Below the pieces are notes generated by a model. That model was not told the DNA's origin, searched no databases, and saw only the letters and a program-made list of their open reading frames with translations. This document shows, piece after piece, positions 53,132 through 60,531 of a stretch of DNA of 64,000 bases. This DNA is from Microcaldota archaeon. Its GTDB lineage: Archaea; Micrarchaeota; Micrarchaeia; Micrarchaeales; Micrarchaeaceae. Both the position numbers and the translations under genes were made by a program. The first letter of the stretch is position 1. Every line of letters begins with the position of its first letter. The stretch spans positions 1-64,000 of the forward strand of contig JAJZAB010000002.1 in the NCBI GenBank assembly GCA_021799635.1, given 5' to 3'.

Positions 53132-53184
53132 GATATACATTCCACAACATCTATTTTACGGGAGATTAGCGGACTCCCCATTTA
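53132..53184 (+). repeat. 53-bp direct repeat, left copy, with tRNA-Pro remnant (att copy 3)
   Basis: GATATACATT, then CACAACATCTATTTTACGGG, AGATTAGC and GGACTCCCCATTTA. It matches 55851-55903 at 52 of 53 positions. CATCTATTTT also lies just upstream of tRNA-Pro, and GGACTCCCCATTTATGCTTA is its 3' end plus flank, so the repeat looks like a tRNA-Pro locus with its middle deleted. Box C (GGGGTTATATATAAC) follows at 53191. The gap 52897-53495 otherwise contains no gene. Confidence 0.85.
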
Positions 53185-53495
53185 TGCTTAGGGGTTATAT
53201 ATAACTCATCGAAATGCCTTCCTATTTTATCGTCTAAGTCAAATTCTACTATCTGTAAATTCTGTATCTTTTAGGAACGGAATCTTAACATAGTTTTAGT
53301 ATGGTGAAAAACCAGTTATGAAACTTTCTTTATGCCTTACCCCTAGTTTATATTATCTTATAATATTCAACACCTGATATTTATTATCAGTACAAGTGCA
53401 AAAGTATTTAAGGATCCAGCCTCACAATTACTTGAATTGGGATAAAGAACGAGAAAACTAGAATAATATAAAAATGCTAACTTTGAAGTGTAATT

Positions 53496-54338
53496 ATGGC
53501 TATTCTAGACGCATTAAAGAAGATCAGTGGCAATATAGGAACAGGCATCAAAAAATCAATAAACCAAGCACAAGAGAATGCTAGAGAAAATACCGAACGA
53601 CGAAATTTAAAGCGACGTCTATTAAGTTATTTCACTCGCAATCAATTGGATAGGATGTTACTACAATATGGTGAAAGTCCATTACCTAATTTTAGAAAAG
53701 ACCCCATAACCAATGAAAAATATAAAACAACTATGGATGACAGGATTAACGATTGCATCAACAAAATATCCCTAAAAAATATGGAAGTATTTGCTAGTAA
53801 AAACCTTAGGAATAATCCTTATGTACGAGATATGATAATTGAAATAGATAAATGGTTAGATGAGCAAAAAAAGAGGCGTCGAGATACTTCATCTCAAGTT
53901 ATAAAAACAGAGGGCGAGAATACGCCAATTTCTGAACTTACAAATTTATTAAATAAGATAAAGGTAAATTTTGAAGAAACGATGGGGGATCAGCACTATA
54001 ATACTGAAGACGAATTTAATAAAGCACTAGTTGCTTGGCTAAGAAGTAGATATGGAAATAAAATAGAAGACCCACATAATATCCACACAGGGCATTCGGG
54101 AGACATAGTTTATAACGGTGAGCAAGGTAGATATGTACTCGAACTAAAACTTGCTTATGGTGGATCGCTAGATTATGGTTTTAAGGAGATAGCAGAATAT
54201 AAATACTCGGGCGAATTTAAAGACATTGGTGTTATAATCTGGGATGATGGCCAGATGCCTTATGATAGTCTAAAAAGCGAACAGCGTAAACTTGAACTAA
54301 GTGGAGCGAAAGTTATAATTATAAAACCAAGAGCGTAG
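53496..54338 (+). CDS. Probable PD-(D/E)XK nuclease-like cassette protein
   Basis: A 280-residue AT-rich protein. The N-terminal half is helical and basic (NARENTERRNLKRRLLSYFTR), with no TM segment. The C-terminal half has HSGDIVYNGEQGRYVLELKLAYGG, where the Asp of GDIV and E-x-K of ELK are spaced as in the PD-(D/E)XK restriction-endonuclease fold; a Glu in YNTEDEFNKALVAWL could complete the site. It lies inside the 53-bp direct repeats with a methyltransferase and a NUDIX gene. A defence or restriction role is inferred. It has its own upstream AT-rich promoter region. Confidence 0.65.
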   Translation: MAILDALKKISGNIGTGIKKSINQAQENARENTERRNLKRRLLSYFTRNQLDRMLLQYGESPLPNFRKDPITNEKYKTTMDDRINDCINKISLKNMEVFASKNLRNNPYVRDMIIEIDKWLDEQKKRRRDTSSQVIKTEGENTPISELTNLLNKIKVNFEETMGDQHYNTEDEFNKALVAWLRSRYGNKIEDPHNIHTGHSGDIVYNGEQGRYVLELKLAYGGSLDYGFKEIAEYKYSGEFKDIGVIIWDDGQMPYDSLKSEQRKLELSGAKVIIIKPRA

Positions 54339-54549
54339 CAGTGGCGTTCTAATTTTATTGAAATCCGAGTCATAATTGTTTAAATACTTTCTAAGCGTTA
54401 AAAAGTAAGTTCACATGTGCGTTTACAAAAGAAGGCAGACTAACTTTGAAAATTTAAAATCACTCGGAAAACTCGGCATTGAAAACTTAGGTTATTACCT
54501 TTAGGATCTGGACACTTTGCGGATGTTTTGATTGGATGCTTTCCATGCG

Positions 54550-55368
54550 CTACTTTTTCCTTGCCACTAGCAGTACATGTACGCTTACATTTACAACCTC
54601 GGGCCTTGTGCATAAGTTGTAGTGCATTTCTAGCCAGTTCTTCCATGCCTTCTTGTTCTTTGCGAGCTTGTTTATGGCATCTATGGATGGAGTTGCTAGG
54701 CCCTCGAGGCCAGCAAGCTCTAGCACCTCTGCGTTCTTGCATGCAGCGCCGAATTCGCTGACCAGTTCATTCGGGGAGAAGTAATGGCAGTAGTACTTGC
54801 CTATCCAGAGACGGTCTTCGCCAGTCTTCCATAAGCTTCTGAAGTTGTCTGTGGCTATCTCTTCCGGCCACCCGCTCGGCCCCAGGGACACTGCGCCGTA
54901 CCTGTTCATAACCGATATGAAAATCGGGGCGCCGTGCTTTGCCACGCGCACCAGCTCAGACATTGCCTTCCTCCTCTTCGGCTTTCCGTAAACAAGCGAT
55001 AGCGGACCGCCCAGGCACAAAACGGCATCGAATGTCGAATCCTTGAATCCTGACAAATTCGTTATGTCTCCTACGACTGCACTTTTCACATTTTGGACAA
55101 TACCTTCACGCGCAATTTCTTTTTTTGCAGCCGCTATGTTGTGGCTTGATATGTCAAGCAGGACCATATTGTGGCCCTGCTTTGCAAGCTCAATCGTATA
55201 AACGCCAGTGCCGCCCCCGGCATCCAGCACAAGCCCTGCCTTGGGCAGGTACTTGTTAAGAAACATTAAAGTGGTGCTGAATTCTAGCGAATGGTACGGA
55301 TCCTGCTTTAGACGGATATGTTCGTGTTCCCAGTATGTTGAATAAAGCTTTCTTATATCTTTGATCAT
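54550..55368 (-). CDS. SAM-dependent methyltransferase
   Basis: A 272-residue class I methyltransferase. Motif I VLDAGGGTGVYTIELAKQG, acidic loop VLLDISSHNIAAAKK, and FDAVLCLGGPLSLV as motif IV/post. The last 90 residues form an extra helical domain. It resembles small-molecule methyltransferases more than DNA methylases: there is no (D/N/S)PPY motif. Its start overlaps the NUDIX stop by four bases, so the two form an operon. Base composition is higher in GC than the NUDIX and nuclease genes, which hints at a different origin. The 210 bases before it (54339-54549) hold only a doubtful 29-codon ORF. Confidence 0.88.
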   Translation of the reverse strand: MIKDIRKLYSTYWEHEHIRLKQDPYHSLEFSTTLMFLNKYLPKAGLVLDAGGGTGVYTIELAKQGHNMVLLDISSHNIAAAKKEIAREGIVQNVKSAVVGDITNLSGFKDSTFDAVLCLGGPLSLVYGKPKRRKAMSELVRVAKHGAPIFISVMNRYGAVSLGPSGWPEEIATDNFRSLWKTGEDRLWIGKYYCHYFSPNELVSEFGAACKNAEVLELAGLEGLATPSIDAINKLAKNKKAWKNWLEMHYNLCTRPEVVNVSVHVLLVARKK

Positions 55369-55775
55369 GTTTTCACCACTTTAGCTTTAGCACTGGTTAG
55401 GATTTCTCTCCATGCGTCATGATTAAATTTGGTTAATGCATCATTAAATGTTGCCCAGATATACCCTTTGTGCTCTTGGCTAATAATTACCTTATCGTTT
55501 GGTACTTTTATAAGATATAAGAATATTATGCGTGTATTTCCAGTAGAACTGCTAACATATTCGTTTTTTCCTACAAAATTTTCTATCAACTCAAATTTTT
55601 CAATACCTGTTTCTTCTTTAAGTTCACGCTTAAGCGTTTCGATGTCATTTTCATCTTCTAACTGATGTCCTTTTGGAAACTCCCAGAAATCGCCATTTTT
55701 ATCAGCTCTATTTAATAATAAATAGAGGCCAGATGAATTAACAACTATCGCTCCAACAGATTTTTCTACTACCAT
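55365..55775 (-). CDS. NUDIX hydrolase (Ap4A-hydrolase-like)
   Basis: About 136 residues. The NUDIX box GHQLEDENDIETLKRELKEETGI fits Gx5Ex7REUxEExGU. The start FPKGHQ and the late YIWATFNDAL resemble diadenosine tetraphosphate hydrolases. It would hydrolyse a nucleoside diphosphate linked to another group. ATG 55775 is chosen over the track GTG 55784 because AGTGAT lies a few bases before it. It is translationally coupled to the methyltransferase gene, within the direct-repeat cassette. Confidence 0.9.
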   Translation of the reverse strand: MVVEKSVGAIVVNSSGLYLLLNRADKNGDFWEFPKGHQLEDENDIETLKRELKEETGIEKFELIENFVGKNEYVSSSTGNTRIIFLYLIKVPNDKVIISQEHKGYIWATFNDALTKFNHDAWREILTSAKAKVVKT

Positions 55776-55850
55776 ACAAATCACTTTTTAATAAAAGTTT
55801 TTTTTCTATTACATCTATTAATCTATTTATAATTGCGATATATAGAGATC

Positions 55851-55903
55851 GATATACATTTCACAACATCTATTTTACGGGAGATTAGCGGACTCCCCAT
55901 TTA
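55851..55903 (+). repeat. 53-bp direct repeat, right copy, with tRNA-Pro remnant (att copy 4)
   Basis: Same 53 bases as at 53132-53184, with one difference at position 11. With the left copy it brackets a 2.67-kb segment holding three genes. No integrase lies between them, so the cassette would need one in trans. Confidence 0.85.
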
Positions 55904-55910
55904 GATTTGT

Positions 55911-55970
55911 GTGGGTATATATAAATCCTTCAAATGTCCCCATTCTCTAACATAGTTTTAGAGTGGAGAA
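55911..55970 (+). repeat. Post-tRNA box D
   Basis: GTGGGTATATATAAATCC, then CAAATGTCCCCATTCTCTAA, CATAGTTTTAG and TGGAGAAGG. It is nearly the same as box A after tRNA-Glu (11581-11640), 44 kb away. The bases from here to 56216 hold no convincing gene; a 34-codon ORF at 55980 cannot be supported. Confidence 0.75.
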
Positions 55971-56216
55971 GGGCTGAAAATGAAAAGATTGATTGCGTTA
56001 CGGCATATTTACGGATGCTACTTCCGATCCAAAATAAGAATTATTGATCGCAAAAGGTTGTGCAGGTTGTCGTGTGTAATTTAGCCAGAAATAGCCATCA
56101 AAAAGTCCCAAAAGTTCTCATACTTGATGTAGTAGATGAAAATTCATGTCATTGCGCGGAACTACTGATAAATAAAAATTAGAAATATAAAAATAAAAAA
56201 AAAGGAAGCCTTTGCT

Positions 56217-56483
56217 CTAGGAGATTATCTCTCCTATTGCAAACCTCTCCTTTACTTCAGAGATTCTTACCTTTACCGAGTCGCCTTCTTTAGCGCCCTT
56301 AATAAAGATTACGAAACCGTCCTTCTTGGCAATGCCGTCGCCTTTTGATGCAACAGCTTCGACAGTCACTTCGACTTCGTCTCCTTCTTTCACTGGCTTT
56401 GGTGCACCGCCGCCAGAGCTTCCTCTTCCTCCATATCTGCGACTGCCTTCAGAGTAGCCGCCCATATTTTCGTCTTGATTCAT
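56217..56483 (-). CDS. TRAM-domain RNA-binding protein
   Basis: An 88-residue protein with a Gly/Ser/Arg-rich N-terminus (GGYSEGSRRYGGRGSSGGG) and a TRAM domain: VKEGDEVEVTVEAVASKGDGIAKKDGFVIFI, GAKEGDSVKVRISEV. Small archaeal TRAM proteins bind RNA and are thought to act like RNA chaperones or cold-shock proteins. The glycine-arginine stretch should add non-specific RNA affinity. It is the first core-type gene after the island. Confidence 0.92.
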   Translation of the reverse strand: MNQDENMGGYSEGSRRYGGRGSSGGGAPKPVKEGDEVEVTVEAVASKGDGIAKKDGFVIFIKGAKEGDSVKVRISEVKERFAIGEIIS

Positions 56484-56599
56484 TTATTCACTTTATTTCT
56501 TTTTTATTCACTTCAGAATTAGAGCCTTAAAAGCCTTTCTTCCTCAGTGATTGTATATACGTAGTTTCACATATATAAACATTTGCATTGGACCGAGTC

Positions 56600-56719
56600 T
56601 GGGACAAAAGTCAACCACAACCCATCCTGAATAAGTTATGGAGAACTGCGATGCACTATGTCGTAATAACTAAAGACAGAGAGAAATCCATAAGCGATTA
56701 AAAGACGACTTTTGTCCCA
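56600..56719. repeat. 13-bp inverted repeat around a 94-base spacer
   Basis: TGGGACAAAAGTC (56600-56612) is the exact reverse complement of GACTTTTGTCCCA (56707-56719). The 340-base gap 56484-56824 holds no convincing gene; a short frame ending at 56700 (QPILNKLWRTAMHYVV) lies between the arms. The arms could be ends of a small mobile element or the stem of an RNA. Confidence 0.55.
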
Positions 56720-56824
56720 ATGTCTGAAGCGGCAAAATGTATAAATATCAATGCACCAATAGATTATTGGAAGTTAATGGTCCTGCGCCTCTGGAGAATA
56801 CAAAATGTATAAATATGTGATAAC

Positions 56825-57775
56825 ATGGCAGTAGCATCAAGATCGCACGAGAAAAGCCCATACGAGACGAGAATATCGAACGCGTTGCAGGAAGACAACG
56901 AATTATCTTCAATCAAACTTTCAAACCAGGAATATGCAGTGATGCTGGCCGTGTGGAGCAATCAAAGGAGTGGAAGGCTGAGCGAGATCAAGGATCTGTC
57001 CGAGAAGATAAAGGATAAGGATATGGATGGAATAGATGTGGAAAAGACGGTCCAAGCGCTTATCGGAAGGAAGATGCTGACAAGCACCATAGTAAAAACC
57101 AAGGTTGATGATGAAACCAAGTTTGTGAACTCCATTACGATACCAAACTACATGGAGACCAGCATGGAGATATTGTGGAAAAGGGTAAGCAATTTTGATT
57201 CTGTAATGGCGGAACTGAGCCAAAAAGCTGCCTATCTGAAAGAGCACGCCACAGCAAGGCACAATGAAATTAAAGGGGTTGCCATCGGAGAACCAGAAAG
57301 CGCCCAAGCTCTGCTAGCAACGCAACAGACCCAAATCGGCGAAAAACTATACAACGCCGCGGAGATCAGGCAGCAGATAAAGGCCATATGCTCAAGCACA
57401 AGGATTGGGGATAATCTGCGCGATGTAGCAATCCTCATGCTATCACTGTACGATGGGCCGTACAACGGATTATCAAGGAAGTCAATGGCAGTTGGCTTCA
57501 TTTACGCCGCGTCGCAGGAAATAGGGGCAGGCTACACTATAAACTACCTTTCAAAATATGTTAGGCTGGCAAACAAGACTTTGGAGAAGCAAAAGAAAGC
57601 AAATAAGGTTGAAGACAGGCAAGAAACGCTCGATTTCATAAAGGAGCTAAAGGTAATGACGGTGGCCAGGGCCTATAAGCGGATAGTCGATAACATAGGT
57701 TTGGAATATGTGCATCCTAACGGCGTCGAACACCTTATCAGGAGGTACAACACATCAGACAAGGCGGAAACGTAA
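56825..57775 (+). CDS. Divergent TFB-like (cyclin-fold) protein
   Basis: A 316-residue soluble helical protein. The segment GLSRKSMAVGFIYAASQEIGAGYTINYLSKYVRLANKTLEKQ fits a cyclin repeat of TFIIB/TFB proteins (helix, Ala-rich helix with aIYaAS, then a recognition-like helix). The N-terminus instead resembles a winged helix (NQEYAVMLAVWSNQRSGRLSEIKDLSEKI). There is no zinc ribbon. It could be a TFB-related regulator or an unrelated helical DNA-binding protein. The ATG lies about 10-15 bases after TATAAATATG, so a nearly leaderless start is likely. Confidence 0.5.
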   Translation: MAVASRSHEKSPYETRISNALQEDNELSSIKLSNQEYAVMLAVWSNQRSGRLSEIKDLSEKIKDKDMDGIDVEKTVQALIGRKMLTSTIVKTKVDDETKFVNSITIPNYMETSMEILWKRVSNFDSVMAELSQKAAYLKEHATARHNEIKGVAIGEPESAQALLATQQTQIGEKLYNAAEIRQQIKAICSSTRIGDNLRDVAILMLSLYDGPYNGLSRKSMAVGFIYAASQEIGAGYTINYLSKYVRLANKTLEKQKKANKVEDRQETLDFIKELKVMTVARAYKRIVDNIGLEYVHPNGVEHLIRRYNTSDKAET

Positions 57776-57870
57776 CATCACGCCGCCACGCGGCTTGGTT
57801 GCTGTGAAGCCTTGCAATCAAAGCTGCCATGCAGCTAAAACCCGGCTTTAAATTTAGCAAATGCGTGCGG

Positions 57871-57906
57871 GAAACCCCACACCATTAATTGGTGGGAGGA
57901 TGTCAC
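57871..57906 (+). repeat. IS605-type right-end relic
   Basis: GAAACCCCACACCATTAATTGGTGG then GAGGATGTCAC. It matches the right end of the IS200-type element at 52050. Upstream, CCTTGCAATCAAAGCTG resembles TTTGCAACGCAAGCTG before the relic at 59009, so both may be remains of a tnpB 3' end. Confidence 0.6.
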
Positions 57907-57926
57907 TATTGCCGTAGAGAATCCAC

Positions 57927-58412
57927 CTACGCATCGTGCTCGTAGCCGCCCATTACCTTTAAATCGGCCTTCATGCCGAGCCCTATCTCAACTATGGCTT
58001 TTATGCCTCTAACCGTCCTTTCGAGCTTTTTGTTGAACCTGAGTCTTTTCGGCGAAAATAACCACGAGTTCGTCAACGATTCGCCTCCAGGCAGGCTGGT
58101 CGGGTATAATTTTATGTGGTAGTTCCCAGGCGACGTCCAGAAGTTCATCGTTGTGTTAATCCTGTTTTCGCTGTGCGATTTAAGGTTTAACTTTGTCTTG
58201 AGTATATTGATATAGCCCATCTCCAGCAGCTCCTCGCTTACCGAGATGCTGGACCTCGGCACCCCGTACTCTGTGCAAATGAGGATTGTGAACTCCTCAG
58301 AGAGCCATACGTGCGCCTCCTTTTCATCTCCTACCTTTGCAACGTATCTGTTCCCTAGCCCAACTGCCGGTTTTCTCTTCACTGTTTTATACAGGCTCAC
58401 ATATTTTTCCAT
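57927..58412 (-). CDS. Protein of unknown function
   Basis: A 161-residue soluble protein, basic overall, with alternating strands in the middle (TTMNFWTSPGNYHIKLYPTSLPGG). No family recognised. Codon use is like core genes. It has an AT-rich upstream region and is flanked by IS-end relics on its 3' side. Confidence 0.55.
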   Translation of the reverse strand: MEKYVSLYKTVKRKPAVGLGNRYVAKVGDEKEAHVWLSEEFTILICTEYGVPRSSISVSEELLEMGYINILKTKLNLKSHSENRINTTMNFWTSPGNYHIKLYPTSLPGGESLTNSWLFSPKRLRFNKKLERTVRGIKAIVEIGLGMKADLKVMGGYEHDA

Positions 58413-58637
58413 TCATACCACAGATCTTTATTTTTTTTAAATTCAGTTATTAGGACGTTTCAGATATTTAAATGCTTCTATTATGTCTTTGCCTGTTTAT
58501 TGGCCGCAGCCTATTATTGCGCCGCGTCTAAAAACCAGCAGTATAAAGTATATCATTCTGGCCACGCCATCGTCTCCTGCCACCCCTCCAAAAAGCTTTA
58601 AATATGTGGAAAAAGAAAATATATATTGGGTGATGGG

Positions 58638-58979
58638 ATGGAGGGTGACTTTAACTTGGGTGTGGAGTATATAAAGGAGATGATAGCCGAGAGCATACGC
58701 GGTATAGAAGGGTTGAAGAGTTTTGACGATGCAAAAACCCAGAACGCGCGGCTGATGGTACTGTCAAACACAATATCAGGCATGCCGATAGTAGAGGACA
58801 GGGATTGCTCCAGGAAGATATATTCGATGATAAAGGAGCTAAATAAGATAGGCACAAAGGTGGCAAGGAGACTGAGGGTGAACTACATTCCCTTCCTGGC
58901 ATCAGTGGAGAAGGAGAGCGATTCCGGCAGGATAATGATGAAGGTGCTAAAACAGCAGGAAGCTGAATTTGAAACCTGA
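58638..58979 (+). CDS. Small helical protein of unknown function
   Basis: About 113 residues from ATG 58638, which directly follows GGTGATGGG, the same start context as the gene at 26398; the track TTG 58626 adds four residues. All-helical and charged (EYIKEMIAESIRGIEGLKSFDD). No family recognised. An IS-end-like relic begins 30 bases after its stop. Confidence 0.6.
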   Translation: MEGDFNLGVEYIKEMIAESIRGIEGLKSFDDAKTQNARLMVLSNTISGMPIVEDRDCSRKIYSMIKELNKIGTKVARRLRVNYIPFLASVEKESDSGRIMMKVLKQQEAEFET

Positions 58980-59008
58980 GGTTGCTGCCAGGCTTTGCAA
59001 CGCAAGCT

Positions 59009-59043
59009 GGAAAATCCATACTGTTTAGCGGTAGAGGATGTTC
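59009..59043 (+). repeat. Decayed IS605-type right-end relic
   Basis: GGAAAATCCATACTGTTTAGCGG then TAGAGGATGTTC follows the layout of the right ends at 57871 and 52050 with several mismatches. The hairpin is weak. Identification rests on the order of shared pieces. Confidence 0.35.
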
Positions 59044-59096
59044 TGGCTCCAATTGGCGTGCGTGATAGCTATAAATATGTAAAAAGCATATGTGGT

Positions 59097-59453
59097 ATGG
59101 CTGATAAAATGGCAACTAAGGAGCTTCAAGTGGAGCAAGCGTCTCGCAGCACCGGCCAATATCCATTAACAATAAGGAATCATCAAACGGCCTCCAGCCA
59201 TTCGCCAAGGCTTCTCCGCAGATCAGGCAGGGGAACCGCCGACGCCGGAGCGTGCATGTGGGGCGGCATAAAAGGTGCGCTAACTGGAGGTATACTAATT
59301 GATATAATTTACGCTGCCTGGGAGGTAAGCAACGAAGGCCTGCACATAGCGGTTATAGAGTCTGCAGCCGCCCAGGCAACTATCTACGGCGTGGCGATAG
59401 GTGCAGTTTGGGGCGTGTACTCCGCATACAAAAACTCATCAGAGAAGAATTAG
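59097..59453 (+). CDS. Glycine-zipper-type small membrane protein
   Basis: The track starts at 58995, but ATG 59097 lies about 25 bases after a TATA box (GCTATAAATATG) and gives 118 residues. After a polar N-terminus there are two hydrophobic stretches rich in Gly and Ala (CMWGGIKGALTGGILIDIIYAAW and IYGVAIGAVWGVYSAY), like glycine-zipper proteins of envelopes. No family assigned. It converges with the MscS gene. Confidence 0.55.
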   Translation: MADKMATKELQVEQASRSTGQYPLTIRNHQTASSHSPRLLRRSGRGTADAGACMWGGIKGALTGGILIDIIYAAWEVSNEGLHIAVIESAAAQATIYGVAIGAVWGVYSAYKNSSEKN

Positions 59454-59481
59454 TCATTCGTGTGCGCCAAACACGCAGGGC

Positions 59482-60369
59482 CTACCTGGCCTTGGATGCA
59501 GATTTTTCCACAGCTTCGTTCAGCGCCTCTTTTATTTTTTCCTCCTCAACCGCAGGCACATGCCTTGCACGTATCTCAACACCATACTCCCCAGAGTTTA
59601 TATCTGATATTATCACCTCTATGTCAGATACCTTAATCTTTCCTGCAATAAGCTTGTTATTCTTGATATTGTGCATCAGCCTGCTCCTGAACTTCGCGAA
59701 ATCAACGCCGTGGGCAAGCCCTGCCCTTACCCTTATGTATTTACTACTAGTTCTAGTGTGGTTGAGGACCACAGACTGTATGAGTATGCCGTTCGGCACA
59801 TACAACCTGGTGCCGTTCTCCAGGGTCATTGATGTGTACATCAGTCCTATCTCATCTACCACCCCGCTATGCCCTGGGAGTATGTAGTCGTGGCTGTAGG
59901 ATGGCGGTATAATGTTGTACTGCCATGTGGAGAAGGTTATCCTGTCATTGTCCTGGAAAGGCTTCGTAGCCATTATAGTTATGCCAGCGAACAGGTTGCC
60001 AAGCGTAGTCTGCGAAGCAAGGCCTATCACAATGCCCAGGAAGCCAGCGCTTACGAGTATCCCACTGATGTTGACTCCCACGTAGCCAAGTATAAATATT
60101 GCGAGGATAGAGATGCTCAGCATCAGGAAGATCCTGGATATAGGGCCAGCGTCCTTATACCTGCCGCCCTTTGCGTAGAAGGAGAGCGCCTCGTTCAGCA
60201 GATATATTATAAGCAGTCCAAAAATCCCAAGTACTGCTGCGTCTATAGCTTTTTCCAAAACCACGCTGTGCACCTGCGCGTATACTAGCGTATGCAGAAG
60301 GATTATGGTTGCGACTGCCAGGCACGCGATTATAAAGGATGATATGATTGTGGTATTGTAGGAACTCAA
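59482..60369 (-). CDS. mscS: Small-conductance mechanosensitive channel, MscS family
   Basis: A 295-residue channel with three or four N-terminal TM helices. The pore-lining TM3 and beta-domain entry GFLGIVIGLASQTTLGNLFAGITIMATKPFQDNDRI are characteristic. The C-terminal part forms the cytoplasmic vestibule and ends in a basic helix. It releases osmolytes on hypo-osmotic shock. Length is typical of the core MscS type. Confidence 0.93.
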   Translation of the reverse strand: MSSYNTTIISSFIIACLAVATIILLHTLVYAQVHSVVLEKAIDAAVLGIFGLLIIYLLNEALSFYAKGGRYKDAGPISRIFLMLSISILAIFILGYVGVNISGILVSAGFLGIVIGLASQTTLGNLFAGITIMATKPFQDNDRITFSTWQYNIIPPSYSHDYILPGHSGVVDEIGLMYTSMTLENGTRLYVPNGILIQSVVLNHTRTSSKYIRVRAGLAHGVDFAKFRSRLMHNIKNNKLIAGKIKVSDIEVIISDINSGEYGVEIRARHVPAVEEEKIKEALNEAVEKSASKAR

Positions 60370-60531
60370 TGAAGCACCATTCCTGTTTGTTTCAGCACAA
60401 AACTATCTGAATACGCAATCAATAAAAGCTTTTGTGCCGCGTTTGTGCAAACTTAGGCAAGCCCGCGTGTTATGTACGCTGCCGCCCAACCCGTAATATC
60501 ACTGTATGCGGTGACAGCATCCTGGGTATGC

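Noticed and set aside
54415-54504. 29-codon ORF MCVYKRRQTNFENL... after a TATA-like element
   Set aside because: No homology or coding signal seen; the position in an AT-rich gap makes a chance ORF likely.
55980-56084. 34-codon ORF after box D
   Set aside because: No counterpart of similar sequence follows boxes A, B or C, so it is not supported as a box-linked gene.
56588-56700. Frame reading DRVWDKSQPQPILNKLWRTAMHYVV between the inverted repeats
   Set aside because: No ATG near the start and no recognised family; it runs through one repeat arm and is probably incidental.
57927-58412. Idea that this ORF is IS cargo because relics flank it
   Set aside because: Codon use is like the core genes, and the relic on its left is a right end in the wrong order to enclose it.
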